Part shown: piece after piece, positions 45,402 through 53,935 of the stretch
Layout: each line of letters opens with the position of its first letter
How positions within the stretch are numbered: the stretch's first letter is position 1
Assembly: GCF_003012935.1 (NCBI RefSeq)
Contig: NZ_PUDR01000004.1
Coordinates: forward strand, 62,001-126,000
Direction: 5' to 3'
Origin: Pannonibacter carbonis
Lineage (GTDB): Bacteria; Pseudomonadota; Alphaproteobacteria; Rhizobiales; Stappiaceae
DNA length: 64,000 nucleotides
The notes under the pieces: generated by a model
What the model saw: the letters and a program-made list of their open reading frames with translations, nothing else
Databases searched by the model: none
What the model was told of the DNA's origin: nothing
Made by a program: the position numbers and the translations under genes

Positions 45402-46118
45402 TCAGTAGGGAACGACGGCGTCATAGAGCTGCTGGCCCCAGCCGGGCTGCTGCACCTCCGAAATCCGGCCGCGCCCGCCGTAGGACACACGGGCTTCCGC
45501 GATCTTGTCGTATTCGATGGTGTTGTTGCCGGCGATGTCGCGCGGCCGCACGATGCCGGAGACGTTGAGGACCCGCATCTCGTAGTTGACCCGGACTTCC
45601 TGCGACCCGGAGATGACAAGATTGCCATTCGGCAGCCGGTCGGTCACGACAGCTGCGACCGACAAGGCAATCTGCTCCTTACGGTCGATGGATCCGCGCG
45701 ATGAGGAGTTGGAGCCGGACGTGCCGTCCAGCGAAGCCTCGCCGCCGATGGACTTGCCGTCCCAACCGGCCGAAAGTTCACCGCCAAGGCCGATCTTCGA
45801 ATTGCGGCCCCGGTTGGAGTTGTTGTCGAGGGTCGCCTTGTCATTGATCGCGATCCTGACCGTCAGGACATCACCAACGCGGCGGGCGCGCGGATCGGAG
45901 AAGAAGTCCTCGCGGCCGCCGACCCAGAGCGAGTTGTAGTCCTTGCGGGCGCTTGGGCTGAACGTATTGAGCGGGTAAACGGCTGCCGGCTGGGAGGCAA
46001 GGCCATAGCCGACCGGCGACATGGTCGGCTCGCGGCCGAGATCCTGGAGCTGGCCGGCACAGCCACCGGCCAGAAGACCCAGGACCAGCACCGTCTGGGG
46101 AGGAATGGACAAGCGCAT
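45402..46118 (-). CDS. flgH: Flagellar L-ring lipoprotein FlgH
   Basis: A 238-residue outer-membrane ring lipoprotein. Signal peptide and lipobox are clear (VLVLGLLAGGC, Cys at about 20). The body has SLWVGGREDFFSDPRARRVGDVLTVRI and MRVLNVSGIVRPRDI, both diagnostic. The ATG at 46118 shares a base with the motE stop; the TTG one codon earlier is not needed. It is preceded by motE and followed by fliL after 26 bases. Confidence 0.95.
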   Translation of the reverse strand: MRLSIPPQTVLVLGLLAGGCAGQLQDLGREPTMSPVGYGLASQPAAVYPLNTFSPSARKDYNSLWVGGREDFFSDPRARRVGDVLTVRIAINDKATLDNNSNRGRNSKIGLGGELSAGWDGKSIGGEASLDGTSGSNSSSRGSIDRKEQIALSVAAVVTDRLPNGNLVISGSQEVRVNYEMRVLNVSGIVRPRDIAGNNTIEYDKIAEARVSYGGRGRISEVQQPGWGQQLYDAVVPY

Positions 46119-46681
46119 CAAAGGCTTCCCTCGGCTTCGGATTTCGTGAGACCCGCCATCGAATGGGTCAGCTGCGCAGCACGGGCCGGCTCCATTTCAT
46201 CGAGGATCTGGCTGGCGGCGCGGGCGTTCAGCTTGACGAGCACGGCAACGGCGGTGTTCTCGTCGAGGGTGGCGAGCTGGGCGGCGGCGGCTTCCGGGCG
46301 CATCCGCTGGAAGATCGCGACGACATGCCCCTCGACCTCGCTAAGGACTTTCTCGCGCCGCTCCACCCAGGCCTCGTATTCGGCGCGCTTGCGCTCAAGC
46401 TCGTGGATGCGGACCTTCACCTTTTCCTCAAGCGCAATGAGGTTCCAGGTCTGCCAGGCCAGCCGGGCATCATTGGCGGCGTTGCCGGTGTTGCGGCAGT
46501 ACATCTGGGCATCGCTGAGCTCTGTCCCTTCTTCCAGCTGCACGGCCTGAGGCTTGGGCTGGGGCGCGTTCTGGGCCTGCGCCGGAGCGAAGGGCAGCAC
46601 GGCCATGGCAAGAGCCAGGCCGGTGCGGACGAGAGAGGGGCGGCGGCCATGCCGCGCGGGCAGGCAAGACTTGCGGACCAT
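46118..46681 (-). CDS. motE: MotE, periplasmic chaperone of MotC
   Basis: A 187-residue exported protein (signal peptide about 1-37, ending AQAQ). The features YCRNTGNAANDARLAWQ with one conserved Cys, a coiled coil (about 75-115), and an MgtE-N-like helical end (QRMRPEAAAAQLATLDENTA, ILDEMEPARAAQLT) fit MotE of Sinorhizobium, which helps MotC fold. The ATG at 46681 gives a good signal peptide; an upstream frame to 46759 is not conserved. It lies between flgI and flgH, the rhizobial order. Confidence 0.88.
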   Translation of the reverse strand: MVRKSCLPARHGRRPSLVRTGLALAMAVLPFAPAQAQNAPQPKPQAVQLEEGTELSDAQMYCRNTGNAANDARLAWQTWNLIALEEKVKVRIHELERKRAEYEAWVERREKVLSEVEGHVVAIFQRMRPEAAAAQLATLDENTAVAVLVKLNARAASQILDEMEPARAAQLTHSMAGLTKSEAEGSL

Positions 46682-46845
46682 GGGGAGGGACGTCCTTTCC
46701 TGTCGCTGTTGCAGATGACTATGACCCTTGAGGCTTGCGCGGGGCTTGGCCGGAGCCACCGACCTGACGGCAAGAAAAAGCCCCGCACCGGAGGCCGGGC
46801 GGGGCAGTGGCGCGCGGGAGGCGGACGCCGAAGTCGCATGGATAA

Positions 46846-47958
46846 CTACTGGATCACCAGATCTGCCTGGAGGGCCCCGGCCGTCTTGATCGCCGTCAGG
46901 ATGGCAATGATGCCGGTCGGTTTCAGGCCAATGCGGTTGAGGCCTCGCACCAGGGTCTGCAGATCGGTGCCGCCGACAATGGCGAGCTGGCCACCGCTCT
47001 GCTCAGCATCAATGAAGGTGCGCGGGGTGACAACCGTCTCGCCGGTGTAGGAGAAGGGCTGCGGCTGCGAGACTTCAGGAGCTTCGGTGATGCGGACCGT
47101 CAGGTTGCCATGGGTGACGGCGACGGTAGAGACCTGGACATCACGGCCGATGACGACCGTGCCGGTGCGCTCGTCGATGACGACGCGGGCAGGCGTGTCC
47201 GGCTGCACCAGAAGGGCTTCGATCTCCGCCATGAAACGGGTGACATTGACCTTTTTCGGAGGCGTGAGGTCGATGGTGCGATAGTCACGCTCCTTCGCGG
47301 CGTTGACTCCATAGGTCGCCTTGGTGTGACGATTGATGGCATCGGCAACGCGAACGGCAGTGCGGAAGTCGGGATTGGACAGTTCCAGCACCAAAGCCGG
47401 AATATTGGCAAAGCGGTCCGGCAGGTTGCGCTCGATCAGGGCACCATTGGGAATACGGCCGACGGTCGGGATGCCCTGTTTTAGGCTTTCAGCCTGACCG
47501 GTCGCGGAAAAGCCGGAGACGGCGACCGAGCCTTGCGCCACGGCATAGACCGATCCATCCGCGCCCAGCAGCGGGGTTGCCACCAGAGTGCCGCCGGCAA
47601 GCGAGGCGGCATCGCCCAGCGACGACACGCTGACATCAATGCGCGAACCCTGGCCGGTGAAGGCCGGCAAGGTGGCCGTGACCACCACGGCAGCGACGTT
47701 GCGGGTGCGCAGACGCGCATCGCGAACATTGATGCCCATGCTATCCAGCATCGACTGCAGCGACTGCTCGGTGAAGGGCGAGTTGCGCAAGGTGTCGCCG
47801 GAACCCTGCAGGCCCAGTACCAGCCCGTAACCGACGAGCTGATTGTCGCGCACGCCCTGCAGCGTCGCGATGTCTTTGATACGGACCATCGCAGACACGG
47901 GCGTTCCGGCAAGCGCACAGCATACGACTGCCGCCAGCGCAAGGAGAATTCGGCGCAT
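46846..47958 (-). CDS. flgI: Flagellar P-ring protein FlgI
   Basis: A 370-residue periplasmic ring protein with a signal peptide (about 1-23, ending VSAM). Diagnostic blocks: RIKDIATLQGVRDNQLVGYGLVLGLQGSGD in two parts, MGINVRDARLRTRNVAAVVVTA and RIGLKPTGIIAILTAIKTAGAL at the end. It begins 2 bases after flgA, which is its assembly chaperone. A 164-base gap follows before motE, GC-rich with no clear hairpin. Confidence 0.96.
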   Translation of the reverse strand: MRRILLALAAVVCCALAGTPVSAMVRIKDIATLQGVRDNQLVGYGLVLGLQGSGDTLRNSPFTEQSLQSMLDSMGINVRDARLRTRNVAAVVVTATLPAFTGQGSRIDVSVSSLGDAASLAGGTLVATPLLGADGSVYAVAQGSVAVSGFSATGQAESLKQGIPTVGRIPNGALIERNLPDRFANIPALVLELSNPDFRTAVRVADAINRHTKATYGVNAAKERDYRTIDLTPPKKVNVTRFMAEIEALLVQPDTPARVVIDERTGTVVIGRDVQVSTVAVTHGNLTVRITEAPEVSQPQPFSYTGETVVTPRTFIDAEQSGGQLAIVGGTDLQTLVRGLNRIGLKPTGIIAILTAIKTAGALQADLVIQ

Positions 47959-47960
47959 GT

Positions 47961-48425
47961 TCAGTTTCCTATCAGGATGGAGCCGTCCGACTGGACCTTG
48001 CCGGTGACGATCAGGCCGCTGTCGATGTTGCGGACGCGGACAAAGGCACCGACTACGCCGTTCTGCAGCGCCTCGGCTTGGGCAATGATGAAGAGACCGC
48101 CTTCCTGGAACACGAGCCGCGCCGGTTCACCGCGCTTGATCACAACGTCAGGCGCGACGGCCGTTGCCGGAACCGGATGACCGGGCTGCAGTGTGCGGCG
48201 AGCCACCTTTCCCACCATGTCCTCGCGGCTCATCACCACCTGGAACCGCCGCGTGGTCTTTTCCGGGAAGCGGCGAATGATGACCATGTCGGCGCTGATG
48301 AGATCGCCAGGATGGATCGTGGCGCGCGGCACCGGCAGATCGATGTTGGCGGCCTTTGCCGCCGACAGGGCCGCCGAGGCCACCATTCCGGCAACGAACA
48401 TGCAGATGAACAGTCGCACGAACAT
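47961..48425 (-). CDS. flgA: Flagellar P-ring chaperone FlgA
   Basis: A 154-residue periplasmic protein with a signal peptide (about 1-26, FICMFVAGMVASAALSAAKA) and SAF-like domain: IHPGDLISADMVII, MVGKVARRTLQPGHPV, and the end RVRNIDSGLIVTGKVQSDGSI. It helps FlgI polymerise round the rod. The usual N-terminal FlgA domain is absent, as in other short rhizobial members. It lies 26 bases after flgG. Confidence 0.9.
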   Translation of the reverse strand: MFVRLFICMFVAGMVASAALSAAKAANIDLPVPRATIHPGDLISADMVIIRRFPEKTTRRFQVVMSREDMVGKVARRTLQPGHPVPATAVAPDVVIKRGEPARLVFQEGGLFIIAQAEALQNGVVGAFVRVRNIDSGLIVTGKVQSDGSILIGN

Positions 48426-48451
48426 GGCGCGCCTCCTTGTCAGCTCCGCGG

Positions 48452-49240
48452 TCAGCGGATGCCCTTGGTCACAACGCCCGCCATGTCGTCGGCAGCCTGG
48501 ATGACCTTCGAATTCATTTCGTAGCCACGCTGGGCCGAGATCAGCTCGGTGATTTCCTTCACCGGATCGACGTTGGAGGCTTCCGTGTAGCCTTGGCGGA
48601 CAATGCCAAAGCCCGGCTCGCCGGCGACGCCGCCAATGCCGACGCCAGAGGCTGCCGTTTCGCGGAACAGGCTGCCGCCGATCGGCTCGAGGCCGGCGTC
48701 ATTGGCGAAGTTGGTCAGGGTGAGCTGACCGAGTTCACGCGGATTGACCTCGCCGTCGAGCTGGGCAAACACCTGACCGGACTCGTTGATGATGATGTCG
48801 GTGGTTTCCGGCGGGAACAGGATTGCCGGCTCGACCGTGTAGCCATCCAGCGTCACAAGGCGGCCTTCGGCATTCTTGTTGAAGGCGCCAGCGCGGGTGT
48901 AGAGCGTCTCGCCCTCCGGACCCGTGACCTGGAACCAGCCGCGCCCGTCGATGGCCATGTCGAGCTTGTTGTCGGTGTTGGTCAGCGTGCCCTGCATGTG
49001 CAGCTTGCGGATGGCGGCGGAGCGCACGCCAAGGCCCAGCTGCGCGCCTTCGGGAACCGGATCCTCTCCGCCCCGGTTCGGCACGCCCTGCAGGCGCTCG
49101 GCCTGGTAGAGAAGATCCGTAAACTCGGCCCGAGCGCGCTTGTAGGCCGTTGTATTCATGTTGGCGATGTTGTTGGCAATCACCTCGACATTGAGCTGCT
49201 GCGCGCTCATGCCGGTCGCCGCGATGGCAAGGGCTTTCAT
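48452..49240 (-). CDS. flgG: Flagellar distal rod protein FlgG
   Basis: A 262-residue rod protein, the usual length. N-terminal [20 protein letters not shown] and [21 protein letters not shown], the middle [20 protein letters not shown], and C-terminal [22 protein letters not shown] are diagnostic. It is exported by the type III route. It stands 37 bases after fliE in flgB-flgC-fliE-flgG, the conserved proximal-to-distal rod order. Confidence 0.97.
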   Translation of the reverse strand: MKALAIAATGMSAQQLNVEVIANNIANMNTTAYKRARAEFTDLLYQAERLQGVPNRGGEDPVPEGAQLGLGVRSAAIRKLHMQGTLTNTDNKLDMAIDGRGWFQVTGPEGETLYTRAGAFNKNAEGRLVTLDGYTVEPAILFPPETTDIIINESGQVFAQLDGEVNPRELGQLTLTNFANDAGLEPIGGSLFRETAASGVGIGGVAGEPGFGIVRQGYTEASNVDPVKEITELISAQRGYEMNSKVIQAADDMAGVVTKGIR

Positions 49241-49277
49241 GTCACTCTCCGTATCCTGAATGTTGAAGCCGAGGGCC

Positions 49278-49613
49278 TCAGATCGTCATGCGGCTGATTT
49301 CCTGATAGGCGGAGACCACCTTGTCGCGGATGGCGATGGCGGTCTGGAGCGAGGCTTCGGCGGCCATGACGGCCTCGACCACCTGCTGCGCGGAGGCCTT
49401 GCCACTGATGCCGGAGATGGCAGCGGCCTCGCCGTCCTTGATCTTGTCGACCACGTCCATGGACACCTGCGCCAGCGCATCGGAGAAACTTGCCTCGCCA
49501 ACACCGTCAATGGGAGCCGCAGCGACCGGGGACGAGACATAGCGGGTCTGCGAGACACCAGAGGTGATGCCGTCGGAGGACACTTTCGTCAGGGAAGAAA
49601 TCTGGTCGATCAT
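49278..49613 (-). CDS. fliE: Flagellar hook-basal body protein FliE
   Basis: A 111-residue protein linking the MS ring and the rod. The body [20 protein letters not shown] and the end [27 protein letters not shown] are the FliE pattern. The family is short and helical, and this length is typical. It begins 2 bases after flgC, so the pair is tightly coupled. Confidence 0.94.
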   Translation of the reverse strand: MIDQISSLTKVSSDGITSGVSQTRYVSSPVAAAPIDGVGEASFSDALAQVSMDVVDKIKDGEAAAISGISGKASAQQVVEAVMAAEASLQTAIAIRDKVVSAYQEISRMTI

Positions 49614-49615
49614 GG

Positions 49616-50032
49616 TCAGGTCCTCAGCAGGTCGATGGTGCGCATGACCATGGAGCGGGCCTGCGTCATCATTTTCAGGTTGGCTTCGTAAGAGCGGTTG
49701 GTCTCACGCATGTCCGCCATTTCAACGAGGGTGTTGACGTTCGGCATCTTGACGTAGCCCTGGTCGTCGGCGGCCGGGTGGCCCGGGTCGTACTCGACCG
49801 TGAACGCACCCTTGTCGGAGCCAATGTCCTTCACCTTCACCAGATTGGCGGAATAGGCCCGGTCGACCTCGCTTTCGAAGGTGATGGTCTTGCGGCGATA
49901 GGGGTCGGCGCCCTTGGTCTTGCCGGTCGACTGGGCGTTGGCGAGGTTTTCCGAGACGACGCGCAGCCGCTCGGACTGCGCCTGCAGGCCGGAGGAGGAA
50001 ATCTTCAGGGTGGCGGTCAACGGGTCGATCAT
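49616..50032 (-). CDS. flgC: Flagellar proximal rod protein FlgC
   Basis: A 138-residue rod protein. Start [20 protein letters not shown] with [21 protein letters not shown] and the end [20 protein letters not shown] with [14 protein letters not shown] are diagnostic. It starts 3 bases after flgB. No signal peptide is present, in line with flagellar type III export. Confidence 0.96.
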   Translation of the reverse strand: MIDPLTATLKISSSGLQAQSERLRVVSENLANAQSTGKTKGADPYRRKTITFESEVDRAYSANLVKVKDIGSDKGAFTVEYDPGHPAADDQGYVKMPNVNTLVEMADMRETNRSYEANLKMMTQARSMVMRTIDLLRT

Positions 50033-50035
50033 CGC

Positions 50036-50416
50036 TTAGCCTTTCAGGCTTGCCAGGTACATGCGGTGGAAGGATTTGACGACGGAGGTGGTCAGCGCAT
50101 GGTCGCGTGCCACCTCGCCGGCCTTCATCAGCTCCTGCTCGAGGCTGACGCTGTTGCCGGAATGCGAGACCTGCCAGGTATCGGCCTTCTCCACCTCGGC
50201 CGGATCGGGGATCTCGGCGGCGCTGCCCATGTGAGTGCCATGCGTCGCGGTCATGGCGAGGCGCGTGTCGCTGAAGACCACGTCAAAAGATTCAATATCG
50301 CGGGCGGCGTAACCCGGCGTGTCGGAGTTCGCCACGTTCTGGGCGATCGTCGCCTGACGCACAGCCAGCCAGTCATTATGCTGTGAGGCCAATCTGGTGA
50401 GGTAGACCGGTTCCAC
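50036..50416 (-). CDS. flgB: Flagellar proximal rod protein FlgB
   Basis: A 126-residue rod protein and the first gene of the ten-gene flgB-to-fliP block. Start GTG at 50416. The block QHNDWLAVRQATIAQNVANSD with TPGYAARDIESF is the FlgB N-terminus, and the end VKSFHRMYLASLKG is the usual helix. The promoter should lie in the 197-base gap to the divergent Hsp70-like gene; GGAGAGCAAAC just before the GTG serves as ribosome site. Confidence 0.95.
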   Translation of the reverse strand: MEPVYLTRLASQHNDWLAVRQATIAQNVANSDTPGYAARDIESFDVVFSDTRLAMTATHGTHMGSAAEIPDPAEVEKADTWQVSHSGNSVSLEQELMKAGEVARDHALTTSVVKSFHRMYLASLKG

Positions 50417-50613
50417 GTTTGCTCTCCGAGACGGTGTCTTTCCGGTCTAGAGGGGTAACGCTTCAAGCTTGCACGAGGCTGGCGATGGTTCTGGGATTGC
50501 GCGGTGCGGCCGTATGGGCTATTGCGCACGTCCTTTGCGGACTTGCCCTCCCGGATTGGCCCTGCCGGCCAGCCGAGGTCCGCCCTTCCCTTTTCCCGCA
50601 ATGAGGTCTTTCC

Positions 50614-51912
50614 ATGCGCCCGGCTCTTAGCCTTGATTTCGGCACGTCCAACACCGTCCTCACCGCCGTCGACAACAGCGGTCAGGCCAGCAGCCTCACG
50701 TTTGGCGCGGGCAACGAAGAAGTGGACAGCCTGCCGTCCGTGTTGTCATTCCTCGAGCCGCTGCGTGACGAGGCCGCCGGGGCACGCGCCGATGTCGGCC
50801 CCTGGGCGATCCGGCAGTTTCTGGATCACACCGGCGAATGCCGCTTCCTGCAGTCGCTGAAGACATTCGTCGCAAGCCGGCTGTTCCGCGGCACGGGGAT
50901 CTTCGGCAAGCAGTTCGACTTCGAGGATCTGCTGGAGACTTTCCTGCGCCGCGCCGGGGCCCACCGGAACGAGGCGCTGGACGCAGGCGGCGCGCGTCTT
51001 GTCATCGGCCGCCCGGTCACCTTCGCCGGCGGTGCGCCGGACGAGGCGCTGGCCATGCAGCGCTATCGCAACGCGCTCTCCCGCTTCGGCTTTTCCGATG
51101 TGCTGTTCGTCTATGAGCCGGTGGCCGCGGCCTTCGCCTTCGCCCAGCGCCTGGAAGGATCGGCCACGGTGCTGGTTGCCGACTTTGGCGGCGGCACGAC
51201 CGACTTTTCGCTGATGCGCTTTTCCCGCGACGGCGGACGCCTTGCGGCGGAACCGCTTGGACATGGCGGTCTTGGCATCGCCGGCAACACGCTGGATTAC
51301 CGTATCGTCGACAAGGTGATCCTGCCGCACCTCGGCAAGGGCAGCCAGTATCGCAGCATGGGCAAGCTGCTCGAGGTGCCGCCCAACCTGTTCTCCAACT
51401 TTGCGCACTGGCATCTGCTGTCGGTGTTCAAGGCCTCGGCCGACTATCGCGAGCTGAAGAAGATGCTGTCGTCCTGCGTCGACGACGACAAGATCGAGCT
51501 TTTCATCGAGCTGGTGGAAACCGACCAGGGCTATCCGCTGTACAAGGCCGTGTCGGAAGCCAAGGCGCGGCTGTCATTCGCGGAGGAAACCGAGATCCGC
51601 TTTGCGCCCATCGGGGCCGACTTCGCCGAACGCGTGACCCGGGCCGATTTCGAGACCTGGATCGACCATGATCTGACGCGAATCGATGAGACGCTGATGC
51701 GAACCCTGGACGCGGCGGGACTTGCCCCCATGGACGTGGACAAGGTGTTTCTGACCGGCGGCACATCTTTCGTGCCAGCAATCCGGGCATTGTTCGCGCG
51801 CCGCTTCGGACCCGAGCGTCTGAGTGGCGGCGAGGAATTGTCATCTGTCGCCAAGGGCCTGGCCCTCATCGGCGCGCGCGAGGATGCAGAGAACTGGACT
51901 GTCGCCGCCTGA
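50614..51912 (+). CDS. Short Hsp70/actin-fold ATPase (YegD-type)
   Basis: A 432-residue protein with the actin-fold ATPase motifs of Hsp70: phosphate-1 LSLDFGTSNTVLTA (about 5-18), phosphate-2 VLVADFGGGTTDFSLM (about 185-200) and the adenosine motif VFLTGGTSFVPAIRALF (about 385-401). The substrate-binding and lid domains of DnaK are missing, as in YegD-like proteins, whose client is unknown. It is divergent from flgB with its own upstream region; AATGAGGTC precedes the ATG. No DnaJ or GrpE lies nearby. Confidence 0.88.
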   Translation: MRPALSLDFGTSNTVLTAVDNSGQASSLTFGAGNEEVDSLPSVLSFLEPLRDEAAGARADVGPWAIRQFLDHTGECRFLQSLKTFVASRLFRGTGIFGKQFDFEDLLETFLRRAGAHRNEALDAGGARLVIGRPVTFAGGAPDEALAMQRYRNALSRFGFSDVLFVYEPVAAAFAFAQRLEGSATVLVADFGGGTTDFSLMRFSRDGGRLAAEPLGHGGLGIAGNTLDYRIVDKVILPHLGKGSQYRSMGKLLEVPPNLFSNFAHWHLLSVFKASADYRELKKMLSSCVDDDKIELFIELVETDQGYPLYKAVSEAKARLSFAEETEIRFAPIGADFAERVTRADFETWIDHDLTRIDETLMRTLDAAGLAPMDVDKVFLTGGTSFVPAIRALFARRFGPERLSGGEELSSVAKGLALIGAREDAENWTVAA

Positions 51913-52045
51913 ACCGCCGGATGCGTCCAGACGCAAGGCCCGACCCCGGACGAAAGCCCGACATAATTAACTTGAACATAAATGACGCGAAGATTAAGGA
52001 TTTTGCGCGCGCAGGTTTAAATTCCTCACAGGAAGCGAGGGCATC

Positions 52046-52279
52046 ATGGCAGCAGAAGCAATCCTGGGATTCGGGTTTTACATAAACCCCCAGCAGCGAT
52101 CCTATGTGATCGAGTTTGCCCTGGCCCGCACCCGCGAGAAGCACAGAGTAACCTTTGACGATGTGACCGCTTTTGGCCACATCGCCCAGCTCGTCAACAA
52201 CGCCTCGCATTTCGCCTTCGATCCGGAGACAGGCGAGATCCAGATCGGTGGTGGACGACTGCCGAGTATCGCGATCTGA
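52046..52279 (+). CDS. Small conserved-looking protein of unknown function
   Basis: A 77-residue protein with a good ribosome site (AGGAAGCGAGGG) before its ATG. No signal peptide or membrane helix. It appears as an alpha/beta chain: AILGFGFYINPQQRSYVIEF, then VTFDDVTAFGHIAQLVNNAS and FAFDPETGEIQIG. I do not recognise a family. It lies between the Hsp70-like gene and the convergent ACT-domain gene, behind an AT-rich stretch (51960-52020) that may hold its promoter. Confidence 0.6.
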   Translation: MAAEAILGFGFYINPQQRSYVIEFALARTREKHRVTFDDVTAFGHIAQLVNNASHFAFDPETGEIQIGGGRLPSIAI

Positions 52280-52302
52280 TTGCGCGCGGCCGCGCGCGAA
52301 CC

Positions 52303-52827
52303 TCAGCCCTCTTCCTCGTTCATGTCGATGTCGGCCATCAGATCGGCCGCAATGGCCTGGATCGCATCATGCAACCGTCCGACATCTGCGCCGGCAGGCA
52401 GGCGCAGGTCAGCGGACGCGCGGAACAGCATTTCACCAGACATCGAGCCCGGCGCGACCAATGTTTCCAGCGTCTCGATGCTGACGTTTTCTGCCGCAAT
52501 CACACGGGTGACCGCACGCAGGATGCCCGGTTGATCCTGGCAGACGAGGTCCAGACGAACTGTCCTCCCCGGCTCCTCGACATCCGGCATGCCAGTCCGC
52601 AAGGTCACGGCAATACCTTCGCTGGACAGGGCAGCCAGCGCGCTTTCCAGCGTCGCTGCACGGTCGTCGGGAACTTCAAAGCTGACAATGCCGGCAAATT
52701 CACCGCCAAGGCGCGCCATGGAGCTTTCCAGCCAGTTGCCGCCTGCTGCGGAGATGACATCGGCCAAAGCATCCACAAGACCGGGGCGATCCTTAGCGAT
52801 CGCGGTCAACACCATGTGACGGCCCAT
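52303..52827 (-). CDS. Tandem ACT-domain protein, GcvR-type regulator
   Basis: A 174-residue protein made of two ACT domains: about 3-80 (VLTAIAKDRPGLVDALADVI) and about 90-170 (LDLVCQDQPGILRAVTRVIA). This is the architecture of the glycine cleavage system repressor GcvR and related amino-acid-sensing proteins. No DNA-binding domain is visible, as in GcvR, which works by binding GcvA. The ATG at 52827 starts the first ACT domain. No gcv genes lie nearby, so the target is unknown. Confidence 0.82.
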   Translation of the reverse strand: MGRHMVLTAIAKDRPGLVDALADVISAAGGNWLESSMARLGGEFAGIVSFEVPDDRAATLESALAALSSEGIAVTLRTGMPDVEEPGRTVRLDLVCQDQPGILRAVTRVIAAENVSIETLETLVAPGSMSGEMLFRASADLRLPAGADVGRLHDAIQAIAADLMADIDMNEEEG

Positions 52828-52947
52828 CAACGACTTCCTTCTGCGCAACGCCGCTTCACTGCGGCCTGATGCGACCATATCGCCGGATTGCGACAGGGGC
52901 ACCCGGGAATTGCATTTATTTTCCGCAGGTCTTACCCGCCTCGCGTC

Positions 52948-53349
52948 TCAAGAAATGTCGAAAGCCGGATCGACAGGCACCTGCAAGGCGGTGGCAAGGT
53001 GATTGGTCTTGCCCGCCAGACCGACAATCGCCAGCAGCTCGCCATGCTGTTCGCCGGTCATGCCCTTGGCCCGGGCTGCCGCCGTGTGCGAGTGGACACA
53101 GTAAGAGCAGCCATTGGCAATCGACACGGCGATGTAGATCATTTCCCGTGTCAGGGGGTCGATACTGCCGGGCGCCGCCATGACGGCCTTGACCTCGGTC
53201 CAGGTGCGTTCAAGCCCTTGCGGGTCAATCGCCAGTGCGCGCCAGAAATTGTTGATGAAATCCGAGTTGCGCGTCTGGCGGATATCCGCGAACACCGCGG
53301 CAACACGGGGGCTGGCTTCGGTATCGCTGATGAGTTTCACTGTCGCCAT
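52948..53349 (-). CDS. Carboxymuconolactone decarboxylase (CMD)/AhpD family protein
   Basis: A 133-residue helical protein. The redox motif C-S-Y-C with the following H in ANGCSYCVHSHTAAARAKGM is that of AhpD-like CMD proteins, which relay electrons or act as peroxidase partners. The ATG at 53349 follows GGGGGAGCC, an excellent ribosome site. It lies alone between the ACT-domain gene and the region before cobalamin cluster 2. Substrate unknown. Confidence 0.88.
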   Translation of the reverse strand: MATVKLISDTEASPRVAAVFADIRQTRNSDFINNFWRALAIDPQGLERTWTEVKAVMAAPGSIDPLTREMIYIAVSIANGCSYCVHSHTAAARAKGMTGEQHGELLAIVGLAGKTNHLATALQVPVDPAFDIS

Positions 53350-53548
53350 TGGCTCCCCCTGCCTGTTACCGTTCCGGCGTAGATACTGCAGTCTAACCGT
53401 TGACACAGGAATTGAAACGGCACTGGTCAACAGATGTTTGTAGGCAATGTCTGTGGGACGCCGCCCTCACCTTCACAGCGCTTGCTTGCAGGACCGACGC
53501 AGATGCCGCACAAGGACGGCAACAAGGTGCAACGCGCGGGAGACCGAC

Positions 53549-53893
53549 ATGGCACGACGGATCCAACGGACCCCGGTGACACCTGGGCGCAAGCAGGCAC
53601 GGCCCTATGGTGGCCCTGACATGCCTGGTGAAACCACCACGGATGTTGCCGAAAAAATGCCCGGAAAGCCACGACTGTCCGCCCCGCAGACGCCTGGCCT
53701 GCGCTCGCGCGGGTTTCTGTCGCAAGGGGGATCTCCTGATGGCGAGGCGCCGCGCAAGGCACGGGGCAAGAAGTCCCATGCCGATGTGGTGACCGCACCC
53801 GCCGGCACGGGCCAGACGCCACGCCCCGGGGACCTCACGATCCGGGCCAAGCGCCTGCCCTCGCTTCGGGAAGAAAAGTCCGGTGACAGTTGA
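53549..53893 (+). CDS. Possible basic, disordered protein of unknown function
   Basis: A 114-residue frame starting after GGGAGACCGAC, rich in Arg, Lys, Pro, Gly and Ser (start ARRIQRTPVTPGRKQARPYG), with no hydrophobic core. Third codon positions are GC-rich in the second half, which favours coding, and it precedes the cbiG-like gene by 42 bases. Against it: low complexity, no recognisable family, and an equally open frame on the other strand. If not real, bases 53350-53935 form a gap of nearly 600 with no other feature. Confidence 0.4.
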   Translation: MARRIQRTPVTPGRKQARPYGGPDMPGETTTDVAEKMPGKPRLSAPQTPGLRSRGFLSQGGSPDGEAPRKARGKKSHADVVTAPAGTGQTPRPGDLTIRAKRLPSLREEKSGDS

Positions 53894-53935
53894 TGGTTCC
53901 CCGCAAATGATCCGATGCTCCAAGGAACGTTGCGC

